Below, one piece after another: positions 25,184 to 34,249 of a DNA stretch of 54,770 nt (the stretch's first letter is position 1; each line of letters opens with the position of its first letter). The notes beneath the pieces were generated by a model. The model was not told the origin of the DNA. It worked only from the letters and a program-made list of their open reading frames with translations, and did not search any database. Location of the stretch: positions 1-54,770 of the forward strand of contig JAIHAR010000011.1 of assembly GCA_020054865.1 (NCBI GenBank), given 5' to 3'. This DNA comes from Deferribacteraceae bacterium (GTDB taxonomy: Bacteria; Chrysiogenota; Deferribacteres; Deferribacterales; Deferrivibrionaceae). Made by a program: the position numbers and the translations under genes.

Positions 25184-27218
25184 CCAAATTTATCGGCTTT
25201 GTCAAAAAGGCATCGATTCCGGAAATCTTTGCCTTTTGAATATTGCTTGTTTCACCTCTTGAGGAAACAGCGATTATCGGTTTTTCAAAGCCTTTTTCCC
25301 TTATAATCTTGGCAAACTCAAAACCGTCCATTTCAGGCATTACAATGTCTGTAATTATAAGATCAAGATCAACTTTAGTTGCAGCATGAATTGCGTCATT
25401 TGGGTTTGATACTTCAATTGTTTCAATCCAGCCTGTTGATGATAGCAGCCTCTTCATAATCTTTCTATCTGTTGCAGAATCATCTACAATTAGCGCTTTT
25501 ACATTATTGCTGTTTTTTGTAGCAATATTTTTGATTTTTTTCTTTTTTGTCCTTCTTGGCATTTTTGTAGCAATTTCCATTATACCTGAAACATCAACAA
25601 TAAGCCTTACTTTCCCATCACCCATTATGGTAGCGCCTGCAATACCCACATTTCCACCAAGGTATTCCCCAAGTGATTTGATTACTATCTCTTCCTGACC
25701 TACCAATCTGTCCACAATAAGCCCGATTCGCTTTTCTGCCAGGGCAACCACCACCACATACATATCTTGGGAAAATGAGCCTTCAAGCTGGAATACTTCG
25801 TCCAGCCTTATTAATGATAGTACGGAATCACGAAGTTTTAAAACTTCTCTTCCTTCAAAATTGTGTATTTCATCTTCGTTTATTTTGACTGTTTCTATTA
25901 CCGAGACAAGTGGAATTGCAAAGACCTCTCCTGATACCTCTACGAGAAGTGCCTGAATAATGGCAAGAGTAAGGGGCAATTTCAATTTAAATGTAGAGCC
26001 TTGATTTATTTCAGATTCAATTGTGATGATACCGTTTAGCTTTTCAATATTTGTTTTTACTACGTCCATCCCTACACCACGGCCTGAAACACCCGTGACC
26101 TTTTCTGCCGTAGAAAATCCCGGTCTGAAAATTAACCCCAAAACTTCTTCTTTATTGAGGTTTTTTGCTTCGTCAGGCGTAATAATTTCCTTTTCGAGGG
26201 CCTTTTTCTTGATTTTTTCCGGGTCTATCCCTTTACCGTCATCTTTTATTTCTATTACTATGTGGTTGCCTTCATGATAGGCGTTAAGCCACACAGTACC
26301 TTTTTTTGGTTTCCCTTTTTTTACCCTTTCTTCAGGAGATTCAACACCGTGATCGACCGCATTTCTAATCATATGAATCAGCGGATCTCCAATCTCCTCA
26401 ACTACAGACTTATCAAGCTCTGTATCTTCCCCTGAAATAATAAGATCTATTTCCTTGTTTAAATCTCTGCAAAGATCTCTTACCATTCTTGGAAATTTAT
26501 TAAATACCTTACCTATAGGTACCATTCTTGTTTTCATTACAGCAAGCTGCAGCTCTGTGGTAATCAGTCCTATTTGTGATGTTGTCTCAGAAAGCTGCTC
26601 CGTTAAAAATTCCCCTTCAAACTTTTTCTCAAGTTCAACGGCAAGCTGCGTTATCCTGTTTCTGCTGAGTACAAGCTCCCCTACAAGGTTCATTAATGAG
26701 TCAAGTCTTGATACATCAACCCTTATTGTCTGCTCAATTGCTTTTGTAACTTTTTTAATCTGCGAAGGTTTGTTTTTGTCTGTTGTTTTTTTGGAAACAG
26801 GCTCACTTTTTGGCTGGGATGCAGTTACCAATTTCCCCTCATTTGCCAATTTCAGCTTTTTTACAGTCTCATCTATTGCTACATTGTCAGTGCCGTTTTT
26901 TATATCTTCCATTAATTGTTTTACAACATCGACAAACTCAAGGAGAATATCCATTATCTCCCTTGTTACGACCATCTCACCTTTTCTCAATTTGTTCAGT
27001 ATCTCTTCAGCATGGTGAGTTACTGTGGACATTTTGTCAAATCCAAGAAAAGATGAAGAGCCTTTTATAGTATGAGCGCATCTGAAGATTCCATTTAAAA
27101 GCTCAAGATCGTTTTTTCTATGCTCAAGTTCGACAAGATCCTGGTCAAGTTTCTCTATCAATTCTTCCGATTCCACGATAAAATCGTTTACTAAATCCTG
27201 CATATCATCAAAGCTCAT
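25134..27218 (-). CDS. cheA: Chemotaxis kinase CheA with C-terminal receiver domain
   Basis: A 694-aa hybrid. The HPt domain (P1, residues about 1-105) has the phospho-acceptor His49 in AHTIKGSSSF. A short linker takes the place of the CheY-binding P2 domain. Then come P3 dimerisation (about 168-230), the P4 ATPase (HMIRNAVDHGVE, then DDGKGIDP and GRGVGMDV), a CheW-like P5 (about 410-545) and a receiver domain (about 570-690; IVDDS, TDIVMPEMDG). A receiver on CheA often acts as a phosphate sink or replaces a separate CheY. It follows cheZ with an 11-base gap. Confidence 0.93.
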   Translation of the reverse strand: MSFDDMQDLVNDFIVESEELIEKLDQDLVELEHRKNDLELLNGIFRCAHTIKGSSSFLGFDKMSTVTHHAEEILNKLRKGEMVVTREIMDILLEFVDVVKQLMEDIKNGTDNVAIDETVKKLKLANEGKLVTASQPKSEPVSKKTTDKNKPSQIKKVTKAIEQTIRVDVSRLDSLMNLVGELVLSRNRITQLAVELEKKFEGEFLTEQLSETTSQIGLITTELQLAVMKTRMVPIGKVFNKFPRMVRDLCRDLNKEIDLIISGEDTELDKSVVEEIGDPLIHMIRNAVDHGVESPEERVKKGKPKKGTVWLNAYHEGNHIVIEIKDDGKGIDPEKIKKKALEKEIITPDEAKNLNKEEVLGLIFRPGFSTAEKVTGVSGRGVGMDVVKTNIEKLNGIITIESEINQGSTFKLKLPLTLAIIQALLVEVSGEVFAIPLVSVIETVKINEDEIHNFEGREVLKLRDSVLSLIRLDEVFQLEGSFSQDMYVVVVALAEKRIGLIVDRLVGQEEIVIKSLGEYLGGNVGIAGATIMGDGKVRLIVDVSGIMEIATKMPRRTKKKKIKNIATKNSNNVKALIVDDSATDRKIMKRLLSSTGWIETIEVSNPNDAIHAATKVDLDLIITDIVMPEMDGFEFAKIIREKGFEKPIIAVSSRGETSNIQKAKISGIDAFLTKPINLDEMVAKINSLVQKANA

Positions 27219-27229
27219 GCTGCCCCCCT

Positions 27230-27865
27230 TTAACTGCCAAACTCTTTGAGCAGTGCATCAACGATATCCTGATTGCTTAAAATGTCATCTACATTTCCTG
27301 CTCTGTTTAAAGTATCTATATCAATTTTGTTGTCTTTTAAGCCAAGTTTTATAACCAATTCACCTACTTTTCTTTCGAGAACTTTAATAATTCTTATCAA
27401 TTTATCAATTTTTTGTTTGGATATATCCTGAAATTCAAGCGTGGCGATCATATCAAATGAAACATCCTGACCTTCTATTGTTTTGTCAAGTATTCTGTCA
27501 ATTACCCCCAATGCATGTTCGTGATTCCCTTCTTGAGCATAACTCTTAAGAAGTTTTATATTTTCTTTTATTTCATCAATGATAAAGTTGATACTATCTG
27601 TTAAATTCAAAATATTTTCAGATGCTTTTTTTGTATCATTTATTACTTCATTTAAAACCTTTTCAAACATAGGCAGATCATCGAATGAATCTTCTACTGA
27701 ATTACTTACTGTGGATAACTTTTTCATTGCATCTGCAAAGTATTGTGCAATTTCAAAAAGCTCACTTTCAGGATTAACAGCTATGTTTGCAACATCATAT
27801 TCGCCGCTGTTTATCTTTTTTGCAATTTCTATAAGTTCACTGATATCTTTTAATTCATCAGCCAT
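27230..27865 (-). CDS. cheZ: CheY-phosphate phosphatase CheZ
   Basis: A 211-aa helical protein. LEFQDISKQKIDKLIRII near residue 143 matches the CheZ active-site helix, whose conserved Gln (in DxxxQ) inserts into the CheY site. The C-terminal peptide SNQDIVDALLKEFGS matches the CheY-binding tail of CheZ. Length equals that of enterobacterial CheZ (about 214 aa). CheZ outside Proteobacteria is less common and often overlooked. It sits between cheY and cheA. Confidence 0.85.
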   Translation of the reverse strand: MADELKDISELIEIAKKINSGEYDVANIAVNPESELFEIAQYFADAMKKLSTVSNSVEDSFDDLPMFEKVLNEVINDTKKASENILNLTDSINFIIDEIKENIKLLKSYAQEGNHEHALGVIDRILDKTIEGQDVSFDMIATLEFQDISKQKIDKLIRIIKVLERKVGELVIKLGLKDNKIDIDTLNRAGNVDDILSNQDIVDALLKEFGS

Positions 27866-27867
27866 AT

Positions 27868-28245
27868 TTAAAGTCCCAATAGTTTAAAAACTTTCTCCTG
27901 CAGGATATCAGGTGTAAAAGGTTTTACTACGTAATTATTTACTCCGCTTCTCAGTGCAGTAAGAATGTCTTCTTTGGCTGCTTCTGTTGTAACCATAAGG
28001 ATTGGTGTCTCTTTATATTTATCTTTTGCTCTAAGTGTTTTTACAAATGTAAGACCGTCCATCTCCGGCATATTCCAGTCAGTTATTATTAAATCTACAT
28101 TATTTTGCGCGATTACTTCCAGAGCCTCAATTCCGTTTCCTGCCTCAAGAATATTGGAAAAACCAATCTTTATAAGTGTGTTCTTTATGATTCGCCTCAT
28201 TGTTGAAGAATCATCTACCGTTATGATTACATGATCGTACGCCAT
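27868..28245 (-). CDS. cheY: Chemotaxis response regulator CheY
   Basis: A 125-aa single receiver domain: TVDDSSTMRRIIKN (acid pocket), TDWNMPEMDGL with the phospho-acceptor Asp near residue 56, a TTEA switch Thr segment and VKPF with the conserved Lys. CheY-P binds FliM and FliN to change motor rotation; fliM and fliN are upstream in the same operon. It has a strong Shine-Dalgarno (AAGGAGGAAG) and its own TATAAT upstream. Confidence 0.93.
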   Translation of the reverse strand: MAYDHVIITVDDSSTMRRIIKNTLIKIGFSNILEAGNGIEALEVIAQNNVDLIITDWNMPEMDGLTFVKTLRAKDKYKETPILMVTTEAAKEDILTALRSGVNNYVVKPFTPDILQEKVFKLLGL

Positions 28246-28277
28246 TACTTCCTCCTTGGGTGGTCTAACCTAATATA

Positions 28278-28283
28278 ATTATA
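28278..28283 (-). promoter_or_regulatory. Probable internal promoter (-10) before cheY
   Basis: The 86-base gap between fliN and cheY is the largest within the flagellar operon. It contains TATAAT on the minus strand, 32 bases before the ATG. The -35 is not clear in this AT-rich sequence. It would allow cheY-cheZ-cheA to be expressed separately from the motor genes. Confidence 0.4.
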
Positions 28284-28331
28284 CTTAAAAAAAACTAATT
28301 TTTAAATACAAATTTTGTCTGTTTCATTGAT

Positions 28332-29243
28332 TTATGAGTCTCTGAGTTTTTTTAGTCTCTCTTCCCTGCTTATGATTTCTTTAATCCTTATTCCAAAAAA
28401 ACCATCCACAATCACAACTTCCCCTCTTGCTATCGGTTTGTTATTTATTAAAAGCTCTACCGGTTCGTCTGCATAGTTGTCAAGCTCGACAATGTTGCCA
28501 GGTCCAATATTAACAATATCTTTTAAAAACATCTTTGTTGAGCCAATCCTGACACTGACAGGGATTTCAACATCAAGGAGCATTTCAATATTTCCATCGT
28601 AATTTTGTCCGGAATTTTTTGAAGATTTAAAATCTACCGCTTCAAAATCGGGTTCGTCATCTTCAAAATCAAAATCATTGTTTTCCACATTTTCCTCGTC
28701 TTTGCCCAGAAGCTTTTCTATCGTTTTTGATATGACAAGGGTAAAGCTTTCATTGTTGTTATTGTAGGTAATATTGTAATCCTGAGTGATAAGTTCAGCT
28801 ATCTGGAGATTGATTGTATCTTCAATCTTTTCAACCTTTACAACTTCGAGAGAAAGTTTTACTCCAAATTTTTCCTGAAAAGGTACGTTTACCGATGAAA
28901 CTGCCTGTGAAGAAAGCTCTTTTACGGCGTCAGTAATTTCAGGGTCAAGTTCTTCCACACCGTTTCCTTCCCCCATAAGCATAATATCAGCAAAGGCAGT
29001 AATAAGTTTTATATCAAAAATAAGAAGCCCTGTTATGCTGTTTTGGGCATCATTGAAATAGATGCCAGCTTTCCCTTTATTCTCTTTGGCAATGTCATCT
29101 ATATCAGATTCGAATGTGTTATTTAGCTCGTAGATAAGAGGCTTGCCAATAATAGTGCCCACGCTGTTTGAAAAAGCCTCTCCAAACATGTCAAAAAAAG
29201 TGTGAAGTTTATTATTTCTGTTTAGTTGTAATTGTTTTTTCAC
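28332..29243 (-). CDS. fliY: Flagellar switch protein FliN/FliY with long N-terminal domain
   Basis: A 303-aa protein. The C-terminal about 80 residues (MLLDVEIPVSVRIGSTKMFL to the end) are the SpoA/FliN domain of the C-ring. The N-terminal part (about 30-175) resembles the CheC-like middle domain of FliY, but the phosphatase signature near ITDAVKELSSQ lacks the expected Asn, so CheY phosphatase activity is doubtful. An acidic linker (about 190-215) joins them. It overlaps fliM by 32 bases out of frame, a long overlap for this pair. Confidence 0.82.
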   Translation of the reverse strand: MKKQLQLNRNNKLHTFFDMFGEAFSNSVGTIIGKPLIYELNNTFESDIDDIAKENKGKAGIYFNDAQNSITGLLIFDIKLITAFADIMLMGEGNGVEELDPEITDAVKELSSQAVSSVNVPFQEKFGVKLSLEVVKVEKIEDTINLQIAELITQDYNITYNNNNESFTLVISKTIEKLLGKDEENVENNDFDFEDDEPDFEAVDFKSSKNSGQNYDGNIEMLLDVEIPVSVRIGSTKMFLKDIVNIGPGNIVELDNYADEPVELLINNKPIARGEVVIVDGFFGIRIKEIISREERLKKLRDS

Positions 29244-30231
29244 TATTTGACTCCGCTATAACCTTTTTTATTTTTATCCCTTTTTTTACGCCTACGACTC
29301 CCGGCTCACCAAGAAAACTTTCAAGGTTGTTTACGTTGAGTTTTATATCAGCGGTTGCTTTTCTATCCAGAACAACCACATCACCTGCCGTCAAATCAAG
29401 TATTTCCTGCACAAGAAGTAATGTTTTGCCAAGCTCTGCAAAAATGGGGACTTTGATTTCTTCAAGAAGCTCAATAATTTTACTTTCGTACTGCCCTCCC
29501 TTCATTTTTTTGGCGCCAATCAACCAATCCTGGGAATTAATTTTGCCCAATATAGGCTCAAGCGTTATTGCAGGAAGGCAAAGGTTTATCATTCCTGAAA
29601 CTTCGCCAAATTTCACCTCAAAAACCACAAGCACAACTACTTCATTTTGGGCAACTATCTGCACTACCTGTGGACTGTTTTCACTTATCTCCCTTTTGAA
29701 TTTAATGTTTGGAATTATCTGTTTCCAGATATCCTCCAACTCGTTTAAAATGAGGGTTATGACGCTTTGAATAATATTTTGCTCCAAAGACGTCATTTCT
29801 CTTATTTTATAAAGAGGTTGACCTGGCCCGCCCAGTAGTTTGTCTACAATTGGAAAGACTATGGAAGGGTTTATTTCAAGTACGGCGTTTCCTTCAAGTG
29901 GAATCATACTTATTACGTTAAAACTTGTAGGGTCAGGCAACGACATTAGAAATTCACCGTATGTCATCTGATCAACACTGACAAGATTTATATCTGTAAT
30001 TGTTCTTAAATAGTTTGAGAAGACAGAAGAAAAATTTCTTGCAAATTTGTCATGTAAGTTTCTGATAGAACGAAGTTGTTCCTTTGATACCCTGTCTGGC
30101 CGTCTAAAATCATAGACAGATACCTTTTTGGGAACATAAGTTAATGTGTCATCCTGTTTTTCTTCGATACCGTCTTCTGCTACGGTAGAGAGCAGGGCAT
30201 CAATTTCTTCCTGGCTTAGAATATCTGCCAC
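29212..30231 (-). CDS. fliM: Flagellar motor switch protein FliM
   Basis: A 339-aa C-ring subunit. The N-terminal ILSQEEIDALLS is the CheY-P-binding peptide. The central CheC-like domain (about 45-230) includes RNLHDKFARNFSS, and the C-terminal SpoA domain (about 245-325) includes LDLTAGDVVVLDRKA. FliM transmits CheY-P binding to the rotor. The gene starts 15 bases after cheB and overlaps the fliN/fliY start. Confidence 0.95.
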   Translation of the reverse strand: MADILSQEEIDALLSTVAEDGIEEKQDDTLTYVPKKVSVYDFRRPDRVSKEQLRSIRNLHDKFARNFSSVFSNYLRTITDINLVSVDQMTYGEFLMSLPDPTSFNVISMIPLEGNAVLEINPSIVFPIVDKLLGGPGQPLYKIREMTSLEQNIIQSVITLILNELEDIWKQIIPNIKFKREISENSPQVVQIVAQNEVVVLVVFEVKFGEVSGMINLCLPAITLEPILGKINSQDWLIGAKKMKGGQYESKIIELLEEIKVPIFAELGKTLLLVQEILDLTAGDVVVLDRKATADIKLNVNNLESFLGEPGVVGVKKGIKIKKVIAESNSEKTITTKQK

Positions 30232-30246
30232 ATAAGCTCCTTATAA

Positions 30247-31299
30247 TTATTTACAATAGCTGACAATAGTGTCTGCTATCGATTCAAGAGGCACAACTAC
30301 ATCAGCTATATTTGCTTCTACTACAGAACGGGGCATACCGTAAACTACACATGTTTCCTGGTTTTGGGCTATAACAGCACCACCCATACTTTTAAGTTTT
30401 GTTAGCCCCTTTAATCCATCGCTCCCCATACCTGTCATAATGACTCCAAGAGCATCTCTGCCAAAGTTATCTGCTACAGAATCTACCATCACATCCACAC
30501 TCGGGATGTGAAGCATGTTCTGCGGTTCACTGGTCACCTCTGTATAATAATTCGACCCGATTTTCTTAATCTTTAGATGAAATCCACCTTTGGCAATATA
30601 AACAACGTTTGGCTCAAGCTTCTCTTTACCCTGAGCTTCTACAACAGTAAGCTGGCTTAATGTATTTAATCTGCTGGCAAGGGAATTTGTAAAATTAGGC
30701 GGCATATGCTGCACAACAAGTATCGGTCTGTTTAAGGTGGCTGGCAAAAGTGGAATAACCTTTTGCAGTGACTGGGGACCTCCGGTAGAGGTTCCTATTG
30801 CGACAATTTTTTTGTTGCCTGACGTAATTTTTGGTAAAGTTGCGCTCTGGGCTGTAGTTGTTACTTTTGGTTGAATACCTGAAATTGCTCTTCTTACAGG
30901 CTTTTTTGCTGCAAAATACCGGATTTTTTCTATAAGCTGCTCTTCAATCTTCATTACTCCGAAACTTGCAAATGATTTATCTTTTGTCAGAAAGTCTACC
31001 GCTCCAAGCTCCAGGGCTTTTAAAGTTGCTTCTGCACCTTCACTTGTCAAGGAACTTACCATAATTACCGGGGTAGGATTTTTTGCCATTATATGTTTTA
31101 ATGCTTCGAGGCCGTCCATTAATGGCATTTCGATATCAAGCGTTATAACATCAGGTCTTAACTTTTCGGCAAGCTCGACAGCTTCTTTGCCGTTTCTTCC
31201 AAAACCGACAATTTGTATATCAGAAGCCTTTTGCAGCATATTTTCTATGGCTTTTCGCATAAATGCAGAATCATCAACTACCAAAAGCTTTATTGCCAT
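30247..31299 (-). CDS. cheB: Chemoreceptor methylesterase/deamidase CheB
   Basis: A 350-aa protein with an N-terminal receiver (VDDSAFMRK, TLDIEMPLMDG) and a C-terminal methylesterase domain. The Ser-His-Asp triad is visible in AIGTSTGGPQSL, VQHMPPNFT and MTGMGSDGLKG. It opposes CheR, encoded 11 kb downstream. The start overlaps the end of fliA by 26 bases in another frame. Confidence 0.95.
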   Translation of the reverse strand: MAIKLLVVDDSAFMRKAIENMLQKASDIQIVGFGRNGKEAVELAEKLRPDVITLDIEMPLMDGLEALKHIMAKNPTPVIMVSSLTSEGAEATLKALELGAVDFLTKDKSFASFGVMKIEEQLIEKIRYFAAKKPVRRAISGIQPKVTTTAQSATLPKITSGNKKIVAIGTSTGGPQSLQKVIPLLPATLNRPILVVQHMPPNFTNSLASRLNTLSQLTVVEAQGKEKLEPNVVYIAKGGFHLKIKKIGSNYYTEVTSEPQNMLHIPSVDVMVDSVADNFGRDALGVIMTGMGSDGLKGLTKLKSMGGAVIAQNQETCVVYGMPRSVVEANIADVVVPLESIADTIVSYCK

Positions 31300-32026
31300 C
31301 TATTGCCCCCTTGAGTCTTTTTTTCAGCTTTACAACCGCTGCTGAATGTATTTGGGAAGTTCTCGATTCAGAAATACCGAGAACCTCACCTATTTCTTTC
31401 ATTGTAAGCTCTTCATAATAGTAAAGTGTAATAACAGCCTTTTCTTTTTCTTTCAAGTTATCAATCTCTCTGGTCAGTAAATTAATGATTTCTTCTTTTT
31501 CAAGCGCCTCTTCAGGACTTAAAAATTCCCCTCTGATAAAATCTATCAAATCCGTATCATTTTCATCGCCAACTGAGTTATTCAGGCTGCTTACCTGAGC
31601 ATTTTCAAGGACATTTAAAAGGTCAAATACTTCATTTAACTCAGTACCTGTAAACTCGGCGATTTCTTCCGGATTTGGTTTTCTGCCAAGTTTGGATGAA
31701 AGCTCCGCTATTTTATTTTCAAGGGATTTGACTTTCGCTCTCAGGCTTCGAGGCAAAACATCAAGTTGTCTTAATGTATCAAGTATTGCTCCTTTAATCC
31801 TTCTTTCAGCAAAAACTTTAAAGTCCACGTTTCTCGACTTGTCAAATCGCTTAAAGCTTTCCACAAGTCCGAGACACGCAGCAGAATATAGTTCATCGGT
31901 ATCCACAGAAGAAGGGAGTGTCTGTGAAATTCGTATTACCCAGCTTTTTATCTTAGGGATAAACTCTTCTGCAAGAGAGTTTTGTTCATCAAGTGTAATT
32001 TGCATGTATTTGTCATAGCCTGTCAC
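31274..32026 (-). CDS. fliA: Flagellar sigma factor FliA (sigma-28)
   Basis: A 250-aa sigma-70-family factor. Region 2 includes LYSAACLGLVESFKRFD and FKVFAERRIKGAILDTLR, region 3 includes GRKPNPEEIAEFTG, and region 4 includes EELTMKEIGEVLGISESRTSQIHSAA, the pattern and length of FliA/WhiG. It directs late flagellar and chemotaxis transcription from TAAA-N15-GCCGATAA promoters; one exact copy is 6.3 kb downstream. It overlaps the small membrane protein gene by 4 bases. No flgM was seen in the window. Confidence 0.93.
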   Translation of the reverse strand: MTGYDKYMQITLDEQNSLAEEFIPKIKSWVIRISQTLPSSVDTDELYSAACLGLVESFKRFDKSRNVDFKVFAERRIKGAILDTLRQLDVLPRSLRAKVKSLENKIAELSSKLGRKPNPEEIAEFTGTELNEVFDLLNVLENAQVSSLNNSVGDENDTDLIDFIRGEFLSPEEALEKEEIINLLTREIDNLKEKEKAVITLYYYEELTMKEIGEVLGISESRTSQIHSAAVVKLKKRLKGAIDGNKAFGS

Positions 32027-32229
32027 AGAAGCTTCCTGTATGTATTGAAAATATCCTCAATATAACCAAAAACAATTTTTGACACAATGTAAACCAATAC
32101 AAAAAGAACAAAGTCTTTCAAAATAAATTCAATATTTACTTCAAAATACACAATGTATTTGTACAAAAATGAAATTATGAACGTTACAGAGGCCACCAGA
32201 AATGCAAAATGTTTGTATAAACCTGTCAT
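32023..32229 (-). CDS. Small two-helix membrane protein
   Basis: A 68-aa protein with two hydrophobic helices (residues about 8-30 and 34-56) and a short polar tail. It overlaps flhG by 4 bases and fliA by 4 bases, so it is a genuine operon member. No family was recognised; a membrane role near FlhG is only a positional guess. Confidence 0.65.
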   Translation of the reverse strand: MTGLYKHFAFLVASVTFIISFLYKYIVYFEVNIEFILKDFVLFVLVYIVSKIVFGYIEDIFNTYRKLL

Positions 32230-33074
32230 GATACAAGCCTCCTTAAAATATCTTTTATGCTAACGCCGCTTTTTTGTATATCGATATCAATTCCATCTAT
32301 CTTCTTGATAATTGCGGCCAAATCTTTCATATAACCTGATAATGGGTTTAAGGCAGCAAGCGGTGTCTGCTTTTTTACAGATTTTATGATGTTTGTGTCC
32401 TCTCGAATGTATCCCAAAAAGTTTGTTTTGATTTTTAAAAATTTATCGATAATTTTCTGTAAATTTAAAAAAAGGTTAAATGCAGCCTTTTCATCATTTA
32501 TCCGGTTGATTACAATATTGGCTTCATCAAGTCCATACTGATTGTTGGCTACCTTGATGAGAGCATAGGCATCAGTTATCGCTGTAGGCTCTGCCTGTGT
32601 CAGTATAATGTTAATATCCGATATGGAAACAAATTTCATTACATTTTCAGAAATACCTGCCCCAGCATCAAATATTATATACTCGTAAATATCATCGATA
32701 TATACAAAAATATCTATCAGTTTGTTGAAATCCTCCTCATTCATTGAGGCAAGTTTTGAGAAACCACTTGAAGCAGGGATAATATCAAATCCGTAAGCAG
32801 TATTTACTATCAACTGGTCAGGATTGAGATTTTTTTCAAAATAGTCGATTATGCTTATTTTAGGAGTAATGTTTAAAAGTATATCCACGTTTGCAAGCCC
32901 CAAGTCAGCATCAAACAACAGGACTTTTTTTCCGTTTTTGGCAAGCAGGCAGGCAAAATTTACGGAAAAGTTTGTCTTTCCAACACCACCCTTGCCACTT
33001 GAAACGGTTATGTATTTAGCCTTCTTTTTCTTTTCCCAGGCTATTTTTCTTAAATTTTGTGCCTGATCTGCCAT
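32226..33074 (-). CDS. flhG: FlhG (FleN/YlxH) MinD-like flagellar number ATPase
   Basis: A MinD/ParA-family ATPase of 282 aa from the ATG at 33074. I prefer this over a GTG 12 bases earlier because GGAG lies 7 bases before it and it forms a TAATG junction with flhF. The deviant Walker A is SSGKGGVGKTNFS near residue 25, followed by FDADLGLANVDILL. FlhG restrains FlhF and sets flagellar number and placement. The N-terminal ADQAQNLRKI matches the FlhF-activating DQAxxLR motif. Confidence 0.92.
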   Translation of the reverse strand: MADQAQNLRKIAWEKKKKAKYITVSSGKGGVGKTNFSVNFACLLAKNGKKVLLFDADLGLANVDILLNITPKISIIDYFEKNLNPDQLIVNTAYGFDIIPASSGFSKLASMNEEDFNKLIDIFVYIDDIYEYIIFDAGAGISENVMKFVSISDINIILTQAEPTAITDAYALIKVANNQYGLDEANIVINRINDEKAAFNLFLNLQKIIDKFLKIKTNFLGYIREDTNIIKSVKKQTPLAALNPLSGYMKDLAAIIKKIDGIDIDIQKSGVSIKDILRRLVS

Positions 33075-34249
33075 TAATTTCTCCACAATGTTGGTATTTC
33101 GCTGAATATGGTTTTAGCAATCTTTTTGCCATCCGGTATTTCCATATCCTCAGGTACATTCTGGCCATTTGTCATAAGGAGTATCGGCACTTTTTTCAGG
33201 ATAGGAAGACTTGCTATGCTGCCAAAGTATTTTGTTTCGTCAAGTTTGGTAAAAATAAGGTAGTCAGGGTTCAATTTTGAGTATCTGTTGAAGGTATCGC
33301 CCAATTCGCTGTGGTTTGAGCTCATAGAAAGCACAAGTGCAACGCTAATTAATGGGTTAATGCTTATAAAATTTTTCAACTCATCAATCTGGGCAGTGTC
33401 ATATTGGCTTCTGCCCATAGTATCAAGTATAATGTATTCATAATCTTCAAAACCAAGTATGATTTCATTCAGCTCTGTGGGGCTGCTTGCTATTCTTAAA
33501 GGTACATCTATTATTTCAGCGTAATTTTTCAACTGTTCAACAGCGCCGATTCTGAATGTGTCAATAGAAATGAGTGCTACGGTCTTCTGCAATTTTAGGG
33601 CCAGGTTTGCTGCAATTTTCGCGATTGTGGTTGTCTTTCCTACCCCTGTGGGGCCGACAAGGGCGAGTACTTTTTTCTTAAGCATTGTAAAATAATCTTT
33701 TTCAACCGGGATAATGTCTGCAAAAAGTTGCATCGCAATATTTTTTATTTGGAGAGAGGTAGAATTTTCATCAATCCTTCCTTCAATTTTTTTTAGAAAT
33801 TTATAAGCAAGCACATCATCTACTTCATTTTTTATCATAATATTATATATTTCTTTCAGAGACTTGGGTAAGTCTATCGCCATGTTTTCGGAAATCGCCG
33901 TTTTCATTTCGCTGATCTGTTTTTTTATTTCATTCATATCGTTAAGGAGCATTTCAAATTTGTTAAGCCCCAAAGAGTTTATAACCTCAGTAAGTTTGCT
34001 TATGTCAGCATTGTCTTCAATGGTTTTTTCAACAGGTTTTATGGTTTCAGATGCAGTTTTCTTTGTTTCCCTTTTGGCAGAATAATCAACAGCGGCGGTA
34101 ACTTCTATCATAGGTCTTGAAAAAAGTCCGAAACTACCGTTTTTTACTATTTTTCTTGTTGAGAGTATCACTGCATCAGGACCAAGTTCTTTTTTGATGA
34201 CAGCCATTGCCTCTTTCATGTCGTATACTTCATATTTTTTTATTTTCAT
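33074..34249 (-). CDS. flhF: FlhF SRP-like GTPase
   Basis: A 391-aa SRP-family GTPase that places the flagellum. It has an N-terminal basic/B region (MKIKKYEVYDMKEAMAVI), a helical N domain (about 90-190) and a G domain with LVGPTGVGKTTTIAKIAA (about 198-215), an ILDTMGRSQYD motif and FTKLDETKYFG. It overlaps flhA by 4 bases and flhG by 1. With FlhG it implies a polar or number-controlled flagellum. Confidence 0.94.
   Translation of the reverse strand: MKIKKYEVYDMKEAMAVIKKELGPDAVILSTRKIVKNGSFGLFSRPMIEVTAAVDYSAKRETKKTASETIKPVEKTIEDNADISKLTEVINSLGLNKFEMLLNDMNEIKKQISEMKTAISENMAIDLPKSLKEIYNIMIKNEVDDVLAYKFLKKIEGRIDENSTSLQIKNIAMQLFADIIPVEKDYFTMLKKKVLALVGPTGVGKTTTIAKIAANLALKLQKTVALISIDTFRIGAVEQLKNYAEIIDVPLRIASSPTELNEIILGFEDYEYIILDTMGRSQYDTAQIDELKNFISINPLISVALVLSMSSNHSELGDTFNRYSKLNPDYLIFTKLDETKYFGSIASLPILKKVPILLMTNGQNVPEDMEIPDGKKIAKTIFSEIPTLWRN

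Noticed and set aside
25194-25201. Second GCCGATAA on the minus strand, near the start of the 114-aa secreted-protein gene
   Set aside because: No TAAA lies 15 bases upstream. The bases encode the conserved KPI of the CheA receiver, which explains them.
26455-27018. Long antisense ORFs across cheA (and similar ones opposite glmU, flhA and the STAS-HEAT gene)
   Set aside because: They mirror the codon pattern of well-identified genes, have no ribosome-binding site and encode low-complexity Ser/Phe/Leu-rich protein.
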